Origin: Trichothermofontia sichuanensis B231
Lineage (GTDB): Bacteria; Cyanobacteriota; Cyanobacteriia; B231
Direction of reading: 5' to 3'
Length of the DNA: 64,000 nucleotides
Assembly: GCF_026240635.1 (NCBI RefSeq)
Contig: NZ_CP110848.1
Coordinates: forward strand, 3,305,741-3,369,740
In this document: positions 57,086 to 64,000 of the stretch, in pieces
Position numbering within the stretch: position 1 is the first letter of the stretch
How the letters are laid out: each line of letters opens with the position of its first letter
Position numbers and translations under genes: made by a program
The notes under the pieces: generated by a model
Told to the model about the DNA's origin: nothing
The model's database searches: none
The model's input: only the letters and a program-made list of their open reading frames with translations

Positions 57086-57319
57086 TCAAAGTGTCGTTTG
57101 TGTCGCTGCCGATTTAGCATCTGGGGCCACCGGCAAGGGTGCCTCCCGAGTACCGTGACTCAGTTGGGTGCCGATGAACAGCGGCAGGGACACAGCCACA
57201 GCGGCAGCCGCCACGATGCCCAAAACCCTCTTCAGCCATTTAACCCGGCGTTCGTGCTGAAAGCGAATTTCTAAACGCTGCCGAAATGCCTCAATCTGCC
57301 TCAGTTCCTCTGTATTCAT
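57086..57319 (-). CDS. Small membrane protein beside narB
   Basis: A 77-residue protein. ATG 57319 has AAGGAG five bases upstream. An N-terminal charged amphipathic part (ELRQIEAFRQRLEIRFQHERR) precedes one membrane helix (VLGIVAAAAVAVSLPLFIGT). A polar tail follows. No family recognised. It is convergent with narB and divergent from narM. Confidence 0.6.
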   Translation of the reverse strand: MNTEELRQIEAFRQRLEIRFQHERRVKWLKRVLGIVAAAAVAVSLPLFIGTQLSHGTREAPLPVAPDAKSAATQTTL

Positions 57320-57551
57320 AAGCACTCCTTACTGCTTCTCACGCCTTGCCAAGCGGCGTATTACAGTGCTCTTGATGCCCCTATAGAGCTGGCCTGTTGC
57401 CCGGTTTGATGCAGTGTCGTAATCGCTTCGCGACGCCAAAAGGCCAATCGCGAGGATGAGTCCCCCTTCACTCCCTCACATCGCTTATATCTAGAGTATT
57501 CCCAGGCCCCCCGTCTCTCTCTAAACCCATTCTAAAAAAATTGGAGAAAAC

Positions 57552-57591
57552 GTAGCTTAAAATACAATTTACCTTGACAAAAGGTGTCAAG
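57552..57591 (+). promoter_or_regulatory. Possible NtcA site and inverted repeat upstream of narM
   Basis: GTAGCTTAAAATAC (57552-57565) matches GTAN8TAC. Eight bases further is CTTGACA-AAAGG-TGTCAAG (57573-57591), a perfect 7-base inverted repeat that includes a -35-like TTGACA. A -10 box at the canonical 22-base spacing is absent, and isolated matches occur by chance about once per 4 kb, so this is a candidate only. Confidence 0.4.
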
Positions 57592-57728
57592 AAAGACAGA
57601 TTTATTTTAATTTAAGCTAAATTTAATTTGCGTAAAAAATAGTTGACAAAAAGCACTTCTTCTATTTGGGTTGGGAGATGCATAATTTCCCGATCCTAGG
57701 CCAGGTGGCAGGTCAGGTTGGTATAAGC

Positions 57729-58175
57729 ATGTTTTTTAACTTTGAAGCAGAATTTGTCGAATCGTTACGCTGCATTCCCATGCAGGTGCGCTACAAGCTG
57801 GATACCTGCGGTGTCAAGCTCAAACTTCAGCATTGGCACCAGTTAACCCCCGCAATCCGACAGCAATTGGTGACCTTGCCCTGTGATACCCCGGCAGCGA
57901 TCGCGGCCTATCGACAGCAACTTCAGCAGTGGGTGACCGAAGCCACCGGCTCCCCCGCTGGCGAACTAGCGATCGACCCTCACCCGCCCTGGTTACAAGC
58001 TGAGACAGTGCCAGACAGTGTGCAGGCCAAAGCGGCGGAATTTCAGGTGACGATCGCTCCCCTGCAATGGGCCAACCTTACCCCTTTGCAACGATTTGCC
58101 CTGATCAAACTCAGCCGTGCCAGCCACGAGAACCGGAATTTCTGGCCCGCCCTCCAGGAATTTGGGCTAGCCTGA
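57729..58175 (+). CDS. narM: Nitrate reductase-associated protein NarM
   Basis: A 148-residue protein of the nitrate-reductase-associated family (PF09655 type): FFNFEAEFVESLRCIPMQVR, YKLDTCGVKLKL and LTPLQRFALIKLSRASHENRNF. In Synechococcus elongatus NarM is needed for active nitrate reductase, probably in maturation. ATG 57729 is chosen because the family starts just before the FNFE motif; TTG 57666 and ATG 57678 are upstream in frame. Its position 0.7 kb from narB supports the call. Confidence 0.85.
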   Translation: MFFNFEAEFVESLRCIPMQVRYKLDTCGVKLKLQHWHQLTPAIRQQLVTLPCDTPAAIAAYRQQLQQWVTEATGSPAGELAIDPHPPWLQAETVPDSVQAKAAEFQVTIAPLQWANLTPLQRFALIKLSRASHENRNFWPALQEFGLA

Positions 58176-58369
58176 CTCTGTGCGTGCGTTTCACCTACAA
58201 CTATCTGAGATGACTATATAACTATAAAGTGTAAAGTGACCTTCAAACTATGACTGTATAAAACCATGACTGTATACAGTAGTCTTCAATTATCTGCAAG
58301 GTCATAGTGGGCCAGGGCGTGTCTTGGGGAATGGTCTCAGGTGGCAGAAAGGTTGAGTGAAGGAGCAAG

Positions 58370-60280
58370 ATGGCCGATCGCAAGCAAGATGGGCGGGGAA
58401 TGGTGAAAAGTAGACACTGGGTTGCCAGGGGATGGCGACGCTGGCTCGGATTCTGTCTGGCAATGGGGTTAGGGTATTGGCTCGCTTGGGGAGGTATCCC
58501 AGGGATGGTTCACTGGGTTGTCCCTGCCGGTATGGCTCAGGTGCAACCGGGCGGAGTCAAACCGATCGCGCCATCAGCTAGTCAGCCGACACCGACGCCC
58601 ACACCGACCACCCAATTCCCTTTAAATCTGAGCTTGCCCCCGGAACTAGAGCGTTTTTTTAGCAATCGGCCCTCGATGAGCCAAGCGGCTGTTAGCCTAG
58701 ATGGGCAACCCTTGTTTCAAGTGGCGGCTCTCGACATAGCAACTGGGGACGATCCGGCAGCGGATTCTGTCTCGGTACAGGCACGGGTCCGGTTAATTGA
58801 GTCGCGCTTGAATCGCATTGCCACCCGTGGGTTTGATCCCAATACCTTAGCGGTCCAGATTGCCTGGGAGAATCAGCAGCCCGTCTTGATTGTGAACTCG
58901 CGGGCAGATGGCCGAACCTACCAGGATACGCTGCTCACGGTGACCGATCTCGATGCCCGGTTGCATGAGACGGATATGGAGACCTTAGCCCAGGAGTGGG
59001 CGGCCACCGTGGAAGCGGCCCTACGACGCTTTCAACAGGAACGCCAGCCCACCTTTCTCCGGCACCAGTTGCTCGTGGCGGCGGCCCTGTTTACGATGGC
59101 GGCGATCCTCAGTTTGCTCCTGCGCTACTGGCAACACCGTCTGCACCAGGAGCGCGATCGTCTGGCCCCTGTGGCCCACACTGAACCCAGCCCGTTAACG
59201 GCTACTGATCGGGATACCCCCCCTACCGTGACAACAACCCTGCTTCAGCAGCAGCTTCAAAATCGGCAACGACGCAGTGTTCTGGCTATCCAGCAGCTTT
59301 TTGCAGTGGTTGGACAGGTGCTCCTCTGGTTTAGTACGGTGTTCCTGATCCTGGGGCTTTTCCCCTATACCCGCTGGTTGCAGCCCCTGCTGTTGCGCTT
59401 GATCAATATCCCAGGGCGGTTGCTAGCGATCGCGGCCCTGTTCTATGTCCTGATGCGCCTGAGTGTGATGGGGATCGATCGCATTTTTACCCTCTTGCAG
59501 GAAGGTCCCGAATGGTCGCCGGAACAGTCACAACGGCGTGCCCTACGGTTTTCCACCTTTGCCAGTGTGTTAAAGGGGGTGGCGGTTGCCATCCTGGCGA
59601 TGATCGGCGCGATCGTCGGGTTGTCCAGTGTGGGGGTCCAGATTGCTCCCCTACTGGCTGGGGCTGGGATTGTGGGGTTAGGCATTTCGTTAGCGGCCCA
59701 AAACCTGATCCGAGATATCATCAATGGCTGCTTGATTCTGCTGGAGGATCAGTATGGGGTGGGGGATGTGATTCGGGTGGGCGAGGTGTCGGGCTTGGTG
59801 GAATACATGGGCCTGCGTATGACCCAACTGCGGGATACGGACGGACGGCTGATCACCGTGCCCAATAGCTCGATTACGATCGTGCAAAACCTGACTAAAG
59901 AGTGGTCCCGTGTCGATTTAATGATTACCGTTGCCCTGACTGCCGATCTGGAGAAGGCGCTACAGGTGATCCAGCAGGTTGCCCAGGAGATGCGATCGGT
60001 CTATCCCTGGCAGGCGTTGATTCTCGATACCCCGCAACTATTAGGGGTAGAACACCTCGACCATGTGGGAGCCACCATCCGGCTCTGGATCAAGACCCTG
60101 CCCCAGAAGCAATGGGAGGTGGCACGGGAATATCGGCGGCGGCTGAAGTTGGCCTTCGATCGCGAGGGCATTGCGATCGGGGTGCCGCAACAGTCCGTCT
60201 GGTTCCACAGCCGCGTCACGCCCCTGCCACCCGATCGGATGACCCCACCAGGGGAAGCCCAACTCAGCAACTATCCCTAA
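58370..60280 (+). CDS. MscS-family mechanosensitive ion channel
   Basis: A 636-residue protein. It has an N-terminal signal/anchor (about 20-55), a periplasmic domain with a BON- or YdgH-like region (ARVRLIESRLNRIATRG), several membrane helices (about 230-440), then the MscS pore helix and beta domain: LLAGAGIVGLGISLAAQNLI, GDVIRVGEVSGLVEYMGLR and ITVPNSSITIVQN. The C-terminal alpha-beta domain contains VGATIRLWIKTLPQKQWEV. Cyanobacterial large MscS proteins act as osmotic safety valves or signalling channels. Start at ATG 58370; ATG 58400 is possible. Confidence 0.88.
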   Translation: MADRKQDGRGMVKSRHWVARGWRRWLGFCLAMGLGYWLAWGGIPGMVHWVVPAGMAQVQPGGVKPIAPSASQPTPTPTPTTQFPLNLSLPPELERFFSNRPSMSQAAVSLDGQPLFQVAALDIATGDDPAADSVSVQARVRLIESRLNRIATRGFDPNTLAVQIAWENQQPVLIVNSRADGRTYQDTLLTVTDLDARLHETDMETLAQEWAATVEAALRRFQQERQPTFLRHQLLVAAALFTMAAILSLLLRYWQHRLHQERDRLAPVAHTEPSPLTATDRDTPPTVTTTLLQQQLQNRQRRSVLAIQQLFAVVGQVLLWFSTVFLILGLFPYTRWLQPLLLRLINIPGRLLAIAALFYVLMRLSVMGIDRIFTLLQEGPEWSPEQSQRRALRFSTFASVLKGVAVAILAMIGAIVGLSSVGVQIAPLLAGAGIVGLGISLAAQNLIRDIINGCLILLEDQYGVGDVIRVGEVSGLVEYMGLRMTQLRDTDGRLITVPNSSITIVQNLTKEWSRVDLMITVALTADLEKALQVIQQVAQEMRSVYPWQALILDTPQLLGVEHLDHVGATIRLWIKTLPQKQWEVAREYRRRLKLAFDREGIAIGVPQQSVWFHSRVTPLPPDRMTPPGEAQLSNYP

Positions 60281-60663
60281 ACTCAAAATTGAACCCTCGG
60301 CATCGGGGAACGGGATGGTTAATACCGACTGCTTGATTCTAGATTATTAATAATTGTTAAGATTGTTAAGATCTAATTACTGTTTAGCGGTGATCTCGGT
60401 CTTAGATCCTGATTGACCGACAAAACTCGAACGGCCTCCACCCCAACCCCGCTCCCAGGGTGAACGGTCTGCCTCTCTGTTCTCAAGATACAAGGAGTGA
60501 GGACAGAGGGAGTGAGGACAGAGGCGTGAGAAGTGAGGGAAACTGAGCGACTATCTCTGTTCTCTTTTCTCTCTCCTCACTCCTCACGTCAGGGGAAAAG
60601 ATGGGTCAGTCAAGCCGGTCTGAGATCGCCGTTGCCATCTACTGCTTCTGTGAGCCAGCCACT
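60281..60663. other. Intergenic region with repeats
   Basis: About 380 bases. A degenerate repeat A relative (GACAAAACTCGAAC..., about 60414-60465) precedes the inverted repeat F copy (60493-60590). No gene; the devB promoter is expected here. Confidence 0.5.
60493..60590. repeat. Dispersed repeat F, copy 2 (inverted relative to 22203-22290)
   Basis: Read on the minus strand it gives GTGAGGAGAGAGAAAAGAGA..., GATAGTCGCTCAGTTTCCCT and CACGCCTCTGTCCTCACT, matching copy 1. A short internal duplication (GAGTGAGGACAGAG twice) is present. Confidence 0.7.
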
Positions 60664-61836
60664 ATGACGATCGGTCAGCGATTTCAGTCCAACCTCCCCA
60701 GTCGCCCCTGGATCATTGCGGGGGGTCTCCTGACGCTCGTGATCTTGGGGGTGGGATTAACCCGCCTCTTGCCCTGGTTGTCAGCGCAACGCAGTGAGCC
60801 GGAGCGGGTAGCAACGCCATTGCCCCAACGGGTGACGGTGGCGGCGTTGGGTCGTCTAGAGCCGAAAAGTGAGGTGATCCGGGTGAGTGGTCCGGTGGGA
60901 GAACGGATTGGTCAGTTACGGGTAGCTAGGGGGGATCAGGTAAAGGCCGGGCAGGTGCTGGCGGTCCTGGAAAGCTATCACGAACGGTTGGCGGAACGGA
61001 ATCTCAGCGCTAGCCAACTGGCGGAGGCTGAGCAGCGGCTTCAGGCAGAAACCCAATTCCGGCAGGCCCAGGTCCGCGAGGCCCAAACCCGGATTCAACA
61101 AGTAGCCCAACCGAAGGCGTTTGAGGTGGAGGCCCAACAGGCCAGGGTACGGGAACTGGAGGCGAATTTAGCCCTAGCCCAGGCCGATCGCGATCGCGCG
61201 GCCAGTCTCTACCAGGAAGGCGCGATCGCCCAACAGGCCCTCGATCGCCAGGAAACCGAGGTCCGCCGGATCGAAGAACAGTTGCGCAATGCCCGCTCGA
61301 CCCTGACCCAACTGCGGGAAGCCCGTCAGGTAGACACCCGCAATGCCCAGGCCCAACTCCAGGTGGCCCAAGCTAATTTGCCCCTGGCGCAAGTGCAAGC
61401 GGCGGTGGAGTCTGCCCGTCAAAACTTGAAACTGGCGGAAGCTCGCCTCGATCGCACCCTGATCCGGGCACCCCAGGATGGGCGGGTCCTGCAAATTCTG
61501 ACCCGGGCCGGGGAAGCGATCGGCAACGCGGGCATTCTGGATTTGGGGGATACTCGCCAAATGAATGTGGTGGCAGAGGTCTATGAAACCGATGTCAATC
61601 TGGTGAAGGTGGGGCAACGGGCAACAATTACCAGTCGCAATGGGGCTTTTCCGGGTAGCTTGACGGGGAAAGTGATCGAAGTGGGCTGGCAAGTGTTTAA
61701 GAACGATGTCTTGGATGATGATCCGGCGGCTAATGCCGATGCCCGTGTGGTGGAAGTCAAAATCCGCCTGGATAACAGTCAACCCGTGGAAGCCCTGACG
61801 AATCTGCAAGTGGATGTCAAGATCGACGTGTCATGA
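60664..61836 (+). CDS. devB: DevB-family membrane fusion protein of an ABC exporter
   Basis: A 390-residue HlyD-type periplasmic adaptor. One N-terminal membrane anchor (IIAGGLLTLVILGVGLTRLL) is followed by a half-lipoyl motif (ALGRLEPKSEVIRVSGP), a long coiled-coil hairpin (about 110-270, Ala/Gln/Glu-rich), the second lipoyl part (IRAPQDGRVLQIL) and a beta-barrel region (VAEVYETDVNLVKVGQRATI). In Anabaena, DevBCA with TolC exports heterocyst glycolipids; paralogues exist in non-heterocystous species. ATG 60664 is favoured over 60601. The stop overlaps the devC ATG by 4 bases. Confidence 0.9.
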   Translation: MTIGQRFQSNLPSRPWIIAGGLLTLVILGVGLTRLLPWLSAQRSEPERVATPLPQRVTVAALGRLEPKSEVIRVSGPVGERIGQLRVARGDQVKAGQVLAVLESYHERLAERNLSASQLAEAEQRLQAETQFRQAQVREAQTRIQQVAQPKAFEVEAQQARVRELEANLALAQADRDRAASLYQEGAIAQQALDRQETEVRRIEEQLRNARSTLTQLREARQVDTRNAQAQLQVAQANLPLAQVQAAVESARQNLKLAEARLDRTLIRAPQDGRVLQILTRAGEAIGNAGILDLGDTRQMNVVAEVYETDVNLVKVGQRATITSRNGAFPGSLTGKVIEVGWQVFKNDVLDDDPAANADARVVEVKIRLDNSQPVEALTNLQVDVKIDVS

Positions 61837-62975
61837 GAACCCCTTTGGCTTGGCTGAACCTGGTTCATGAGAAAACCCGCCTGCTGGTGGCGATCGCCGG
61901 GGTGGCCTTTGCCGTGATGATTATTTTCATGAATTTGGGCTTCCTCGGTGCCCTGGGCACAGCAGCTAGTGCGATCTATACCAAACTCAACGCCGATATT
62001 GTGCTCAGTTCACCGAAAACTCTGGAAATTGGGTCGAGTAAACCGTTTCCGATCGACCGTCTGTATCAGGCAGCGGGCATTGAGGGGGTGGAGCGCGTGA
62101 TGCCCCTTTACTTGGGAATCTCCCTCTGGCGCAATGCCGAAACGCGCAAGATGCGGGCGATTTTTATCTATGCCTTTAACCCCAATGATCCGGTTTTTCT
62201 GCTACCGGAACTGGCAACGCCGGAACTTCAGGCTGCCCTGCGCCGCCCCAATACGGTTCTCATTGATCAACGATCGCGCCCGGAATATGGTCCCCGCGAC
62301 ATTGGGATAGAGACGGAACTCAATCGCCGTGCTGCCACGATCGGGGGGCACTACGAACTGGGGGGCGGCTTTTCTGCGGATGGTACCCTCATCATGAGTG
62401 ACCAGAATTTTCGGCGTTACTTTGACCCTCGCCCCCTGAATCTCATTGACTTTGGTCTGATCCAACTGACGCCAGGAACCGATACTGACGCGGTGGCAGC
62501 AAAACTGCGGCAGGTTCTACCCGCCGATGTGCGCGTCTTTACCCGCCAGGAAATTATGGATCGCGATCGCACGTTCTGGATTCAAACCACCTCCACCGGC
62601 TTCATCTTCGGTATGGGCGTTGTCGTTGCCTTGATTGTCGGTACGGTCATCGTTTATCAAATCCTCTATACCGACATCACCCAACACCGTGTCCAGTACG
62701 CTACCCTCAAGGCAATGGGATACCCCAGTACTTTTCTGTTTAGTCTCGTGCTGCAAGAGGCCCTGATCCTGGCCTGTCTGGGGTATATTCCTGGGTTTGC
62801 CATCTCCCTTGGTCTCTACGATATGGCCTATAAAGCCACAGCGGGAACGCTCCTCATCATGATGGATGCCCAACGGGCGATTCTCGTTTTTTGTCTCACC
62901 CTGGGCATGTGTACCGTATCAGGTCTGATTTCAGTACGAAAGGCCGTTGTCGCTGATCCGGCGGAGGTTTATTAG
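61833..62975 (+). CDS. devC: DevC-family ABC exporter permease
   Basis: A 380-residue permease of the MacB/FtsX (type VII) group: one N-terminal helix (LLVAIAGVAFAVMIIFMNLG), a large periplasmic domain (about 45-255) and three C-terminal helices with YQILYTDITQHRVQYATLKAMGY and ALILACLGYIPG. Translationally coupled to devB. The ATPase partner (devA) is not in the window. Confidence 0.92.
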   Translation: MRTPLAWLNLVHEKTRLLVAIAGVAFAVMIIFMNLGFLGALGTAASAIYTKLNADIVLSSPKTLEIGSSKPFPIDRLYQAAGIEGVERVMPLYLGISLWRNAETRKMRAIFIYAFNPNDPVFLLPELATPELQAALRRPNTVLIDQRSRPEYGPRDIGIETELNRRAATIGGHYELGGGFSADGTLIMSDQNFRRYFDPRPLNLIDFGLIQLTPGTDTDAVAAKLRQVLPADVRVFTRQEIMDRDRTFWIQTTSTGFIFGMGVVVALIVGTVIVYQILYTDITQHRVQYATLKAMGYPSTFLFSLVLQEALILACLGYIPGFAISLGLYDMAYKATAGTLLIMMDAQRAILVFCLTLGMCTVSGLISVRKAVVADPAEVY

Positions 62976-62980
62976 CCGTT

Positions 62981-64000
62981 ATGTTACCGCCTCGTTACAC
63001 CTTTCTCGCCTGGTTTAATCTCACCCACGAACCCCGTCGGTTGGTGACCGCGTTGGCGGGGGTAGCGTTTGCCGTATTGTTAATGTTTATTTTTCTAGGG
63101 TTTAAGAATGCGCTGTACGATAGCCAGGTACAACTGATTAAGATCCTGAATGCGGATATCGTGATTATCAATAGCATTAAGGACAATATGTTTGTGCCGG
63201 AGCAATTTGCCCTGCGGCGATTATATCAGGCCCGTGCATTTGAGGGGGTAGAGGCGGCTTATCCGCTCTATACCAATACAGCAGATTGGAAAAATCCCGT
63301 GACCAAGGAGACGCGCCCACTGCGGGTTCTAGCATTTAATCCCCATGATCCGGTGTTGTTAGTGCCAGAGGTACTGGAGAATGTATCGGCGCTCCAATTG
63401 CCGTGGACAGCATTGGTGGATGAAAAGGCGCGTCCGGAGATTGGCCCCATTCAACCTGGCATGGTGACTGAATTAATGAACCAACAGGTGCGAATTGTGG
63501 GGACCTTTCGTTTGGGGACGGATTTCGCAGCGGGAAATGGCAATGTGGTCATGAGTGATCAGAATTTCCTACGCTATTTTGCCCGTCTGGGGCCGGAGGT
63601 GGATAGCCGGACGTTGAATACGGTAGATGTGGGGTTGGTTAAGGTCAAGCCGGGGACGGATGTGGGGCTATTGGTGAAAACCCTGCGGGAACAATTGCCC
63701 AAGGATGTTCAGGTTTTAACGAAACGGGAGTTTGAGCAACAGGAACGTCGCTATTGGCAGGAGAATACGAACATTGGGTTTGTGTTTGGTCTGTTAACGT
63801 CGATGAGTTTTGTGGTGGGCATTATTCTGGTCTATCAAATCCTCTATACCGATGTGGCGGATCATTGGGCAGAATATGCCACGCTGAAGGCGATGGGCTA
63901 TTCGGGGTTGCATCTATTGGGGGTGGTGATGCAGGAGGCGGTGATTTTGGCAATTTTAGGGTTCGTGCCAGGGATGATTGTGAGTCTGGGGTTATATGAT
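62981..64000 (+). CDS. Second DevC-family permease (3' end outside window)
   Basis: ATG 62981 opens a frame of 340 codons that is still open at base 64000. It starts MLPPRYTFLAWFNLTHEPRR and shows the same layout as the preceding DevC: GVAFAVLLMFIFLGF, LNADIVIIN, VVMSDQNFLRYF and VYQILYTDVADHWAEYATLK. The two are clearly paralogous but diverged. Only 5 bases separate the genes. Codon choice is richer in GTG/TTG and TTA than in the first copy. Confidence 0.9.
   Translation, partial: MLPPRYTFLAWFNLTHEPRRLVTALAGVAFAVLLMFIFLGFKNALYDSQVQLIKILNADIVIINSIKDNMFVPEQFALRRLYQARAFEGVEAAYPLYTNTADWKNPVTKETRPLRVLAFNPHDPVLLVPEVLENVSALQLPWTALVDEKARPEIGPIQPGMVTELMNQQVRIVGTFRLGTDFAAGNGNVVMSDQNFLRYFARLGPEVDSRTLNTVDVGLVKVKPGTDVGLLVKTLREQLPKDVQVLTKREFEQQERRYWQENTNIGFVFGLLTSMSFVVGIILVYQILYTDVADHWAEYATLKAMGYSGLHLLGVVMQEAVILAILGFVPGMIVSLGLYD

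Noticed and set aside
1-64000. tRNA, rRNA, transposase or prophage genes
   Set aside because: Intergenic regions were read for tRNA T-loops and for transposase or phage motifs; none was found. A covariance-model scan would be decisive.

Overview
The window is chromosomal DNA from a cyanobacterium. The evidence is the gene set: ndhC-ndhK-ndhJ, the magnesium chelatase gene chlH, a small photosystem II assembly-type protein, a ferredoxin-dependent nitrate assimilation cluster (nirA, nrtABCD, narB, narM, ntcB, cnaT) and DevB/DevC exporters. The very frequent GCGATCGC (HIP1) octamer points the same way. By eye the DNA is moderately GC-rich. No heterocyst-specific, phage or plasmid gene was recognised, so the genus is left open. 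All family calls come from reading motifs; no search was run.

Layout. 1-8 kb: the end of a proline-rich protein with a SPOR-like tail, a large UPF0182 membrane protein, a GIY-YIG protein, a hypothetical gene, a small membrane protein and an ABC1/UbiB kinase. 8-18 kb: an exported microprotein gene with an internal stop, an HTH protein, a methyltransferase/CocE hydrolase pair, three small cyanobacterial proteins, a RodZ-like protein, SpoIID, PrmA and a glyoxalase-fold protein. 18-31 kb: MgtE, the ndhCKJ operon with a clear terminator, AlkB, a two-gene membrane cassette, chlH, glmM and a PEP-CTERM protein. 31-42 kb: a methyltransferase-like/TPR/O-GlcNAc transferase fusion, an S1-domain protein, a Na,K-ATPase-like P-type ATPase and a kinase that begins with a complete OmpR-type regulator. 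42-58 kb: the nitrate assimilation island. 58-64 kb: an MscS channel, then devB, devC and a second devC cut by the window end.

Nitrate logic. NtcB and CnaT are regulators encoded just upstream. nirA has a textbook NtcA-activated promoter (GTAN8TAC, 22 bases, TAN3T). It is followed by the NrtABCD transporter and NarB nitrate reductase on the same strand, and then by narM. A HEAT-repeat protein is transcribed divergently from nirA, with a coiled-coil membrane protein beside it; both are candidates for unexplained parts of the pathway.

The least expected structure is in the repeats. A 112-115 bp MITE-like element occurs three times. Each copy has about 12 bp terminal inverted repeats starting GGYTCTTCTG, a hairpin with 21-base arms and a perfect 8 bp target duplication. 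One copy is inserted inside another dispersed repeat. Another lies upstream of narB, and every copy carries a GTAN8TAC palindrome. Other short palindromic repeats sit in the nrtA-nrtB and nrtD-narB gaps. No transposase gene is in the window.
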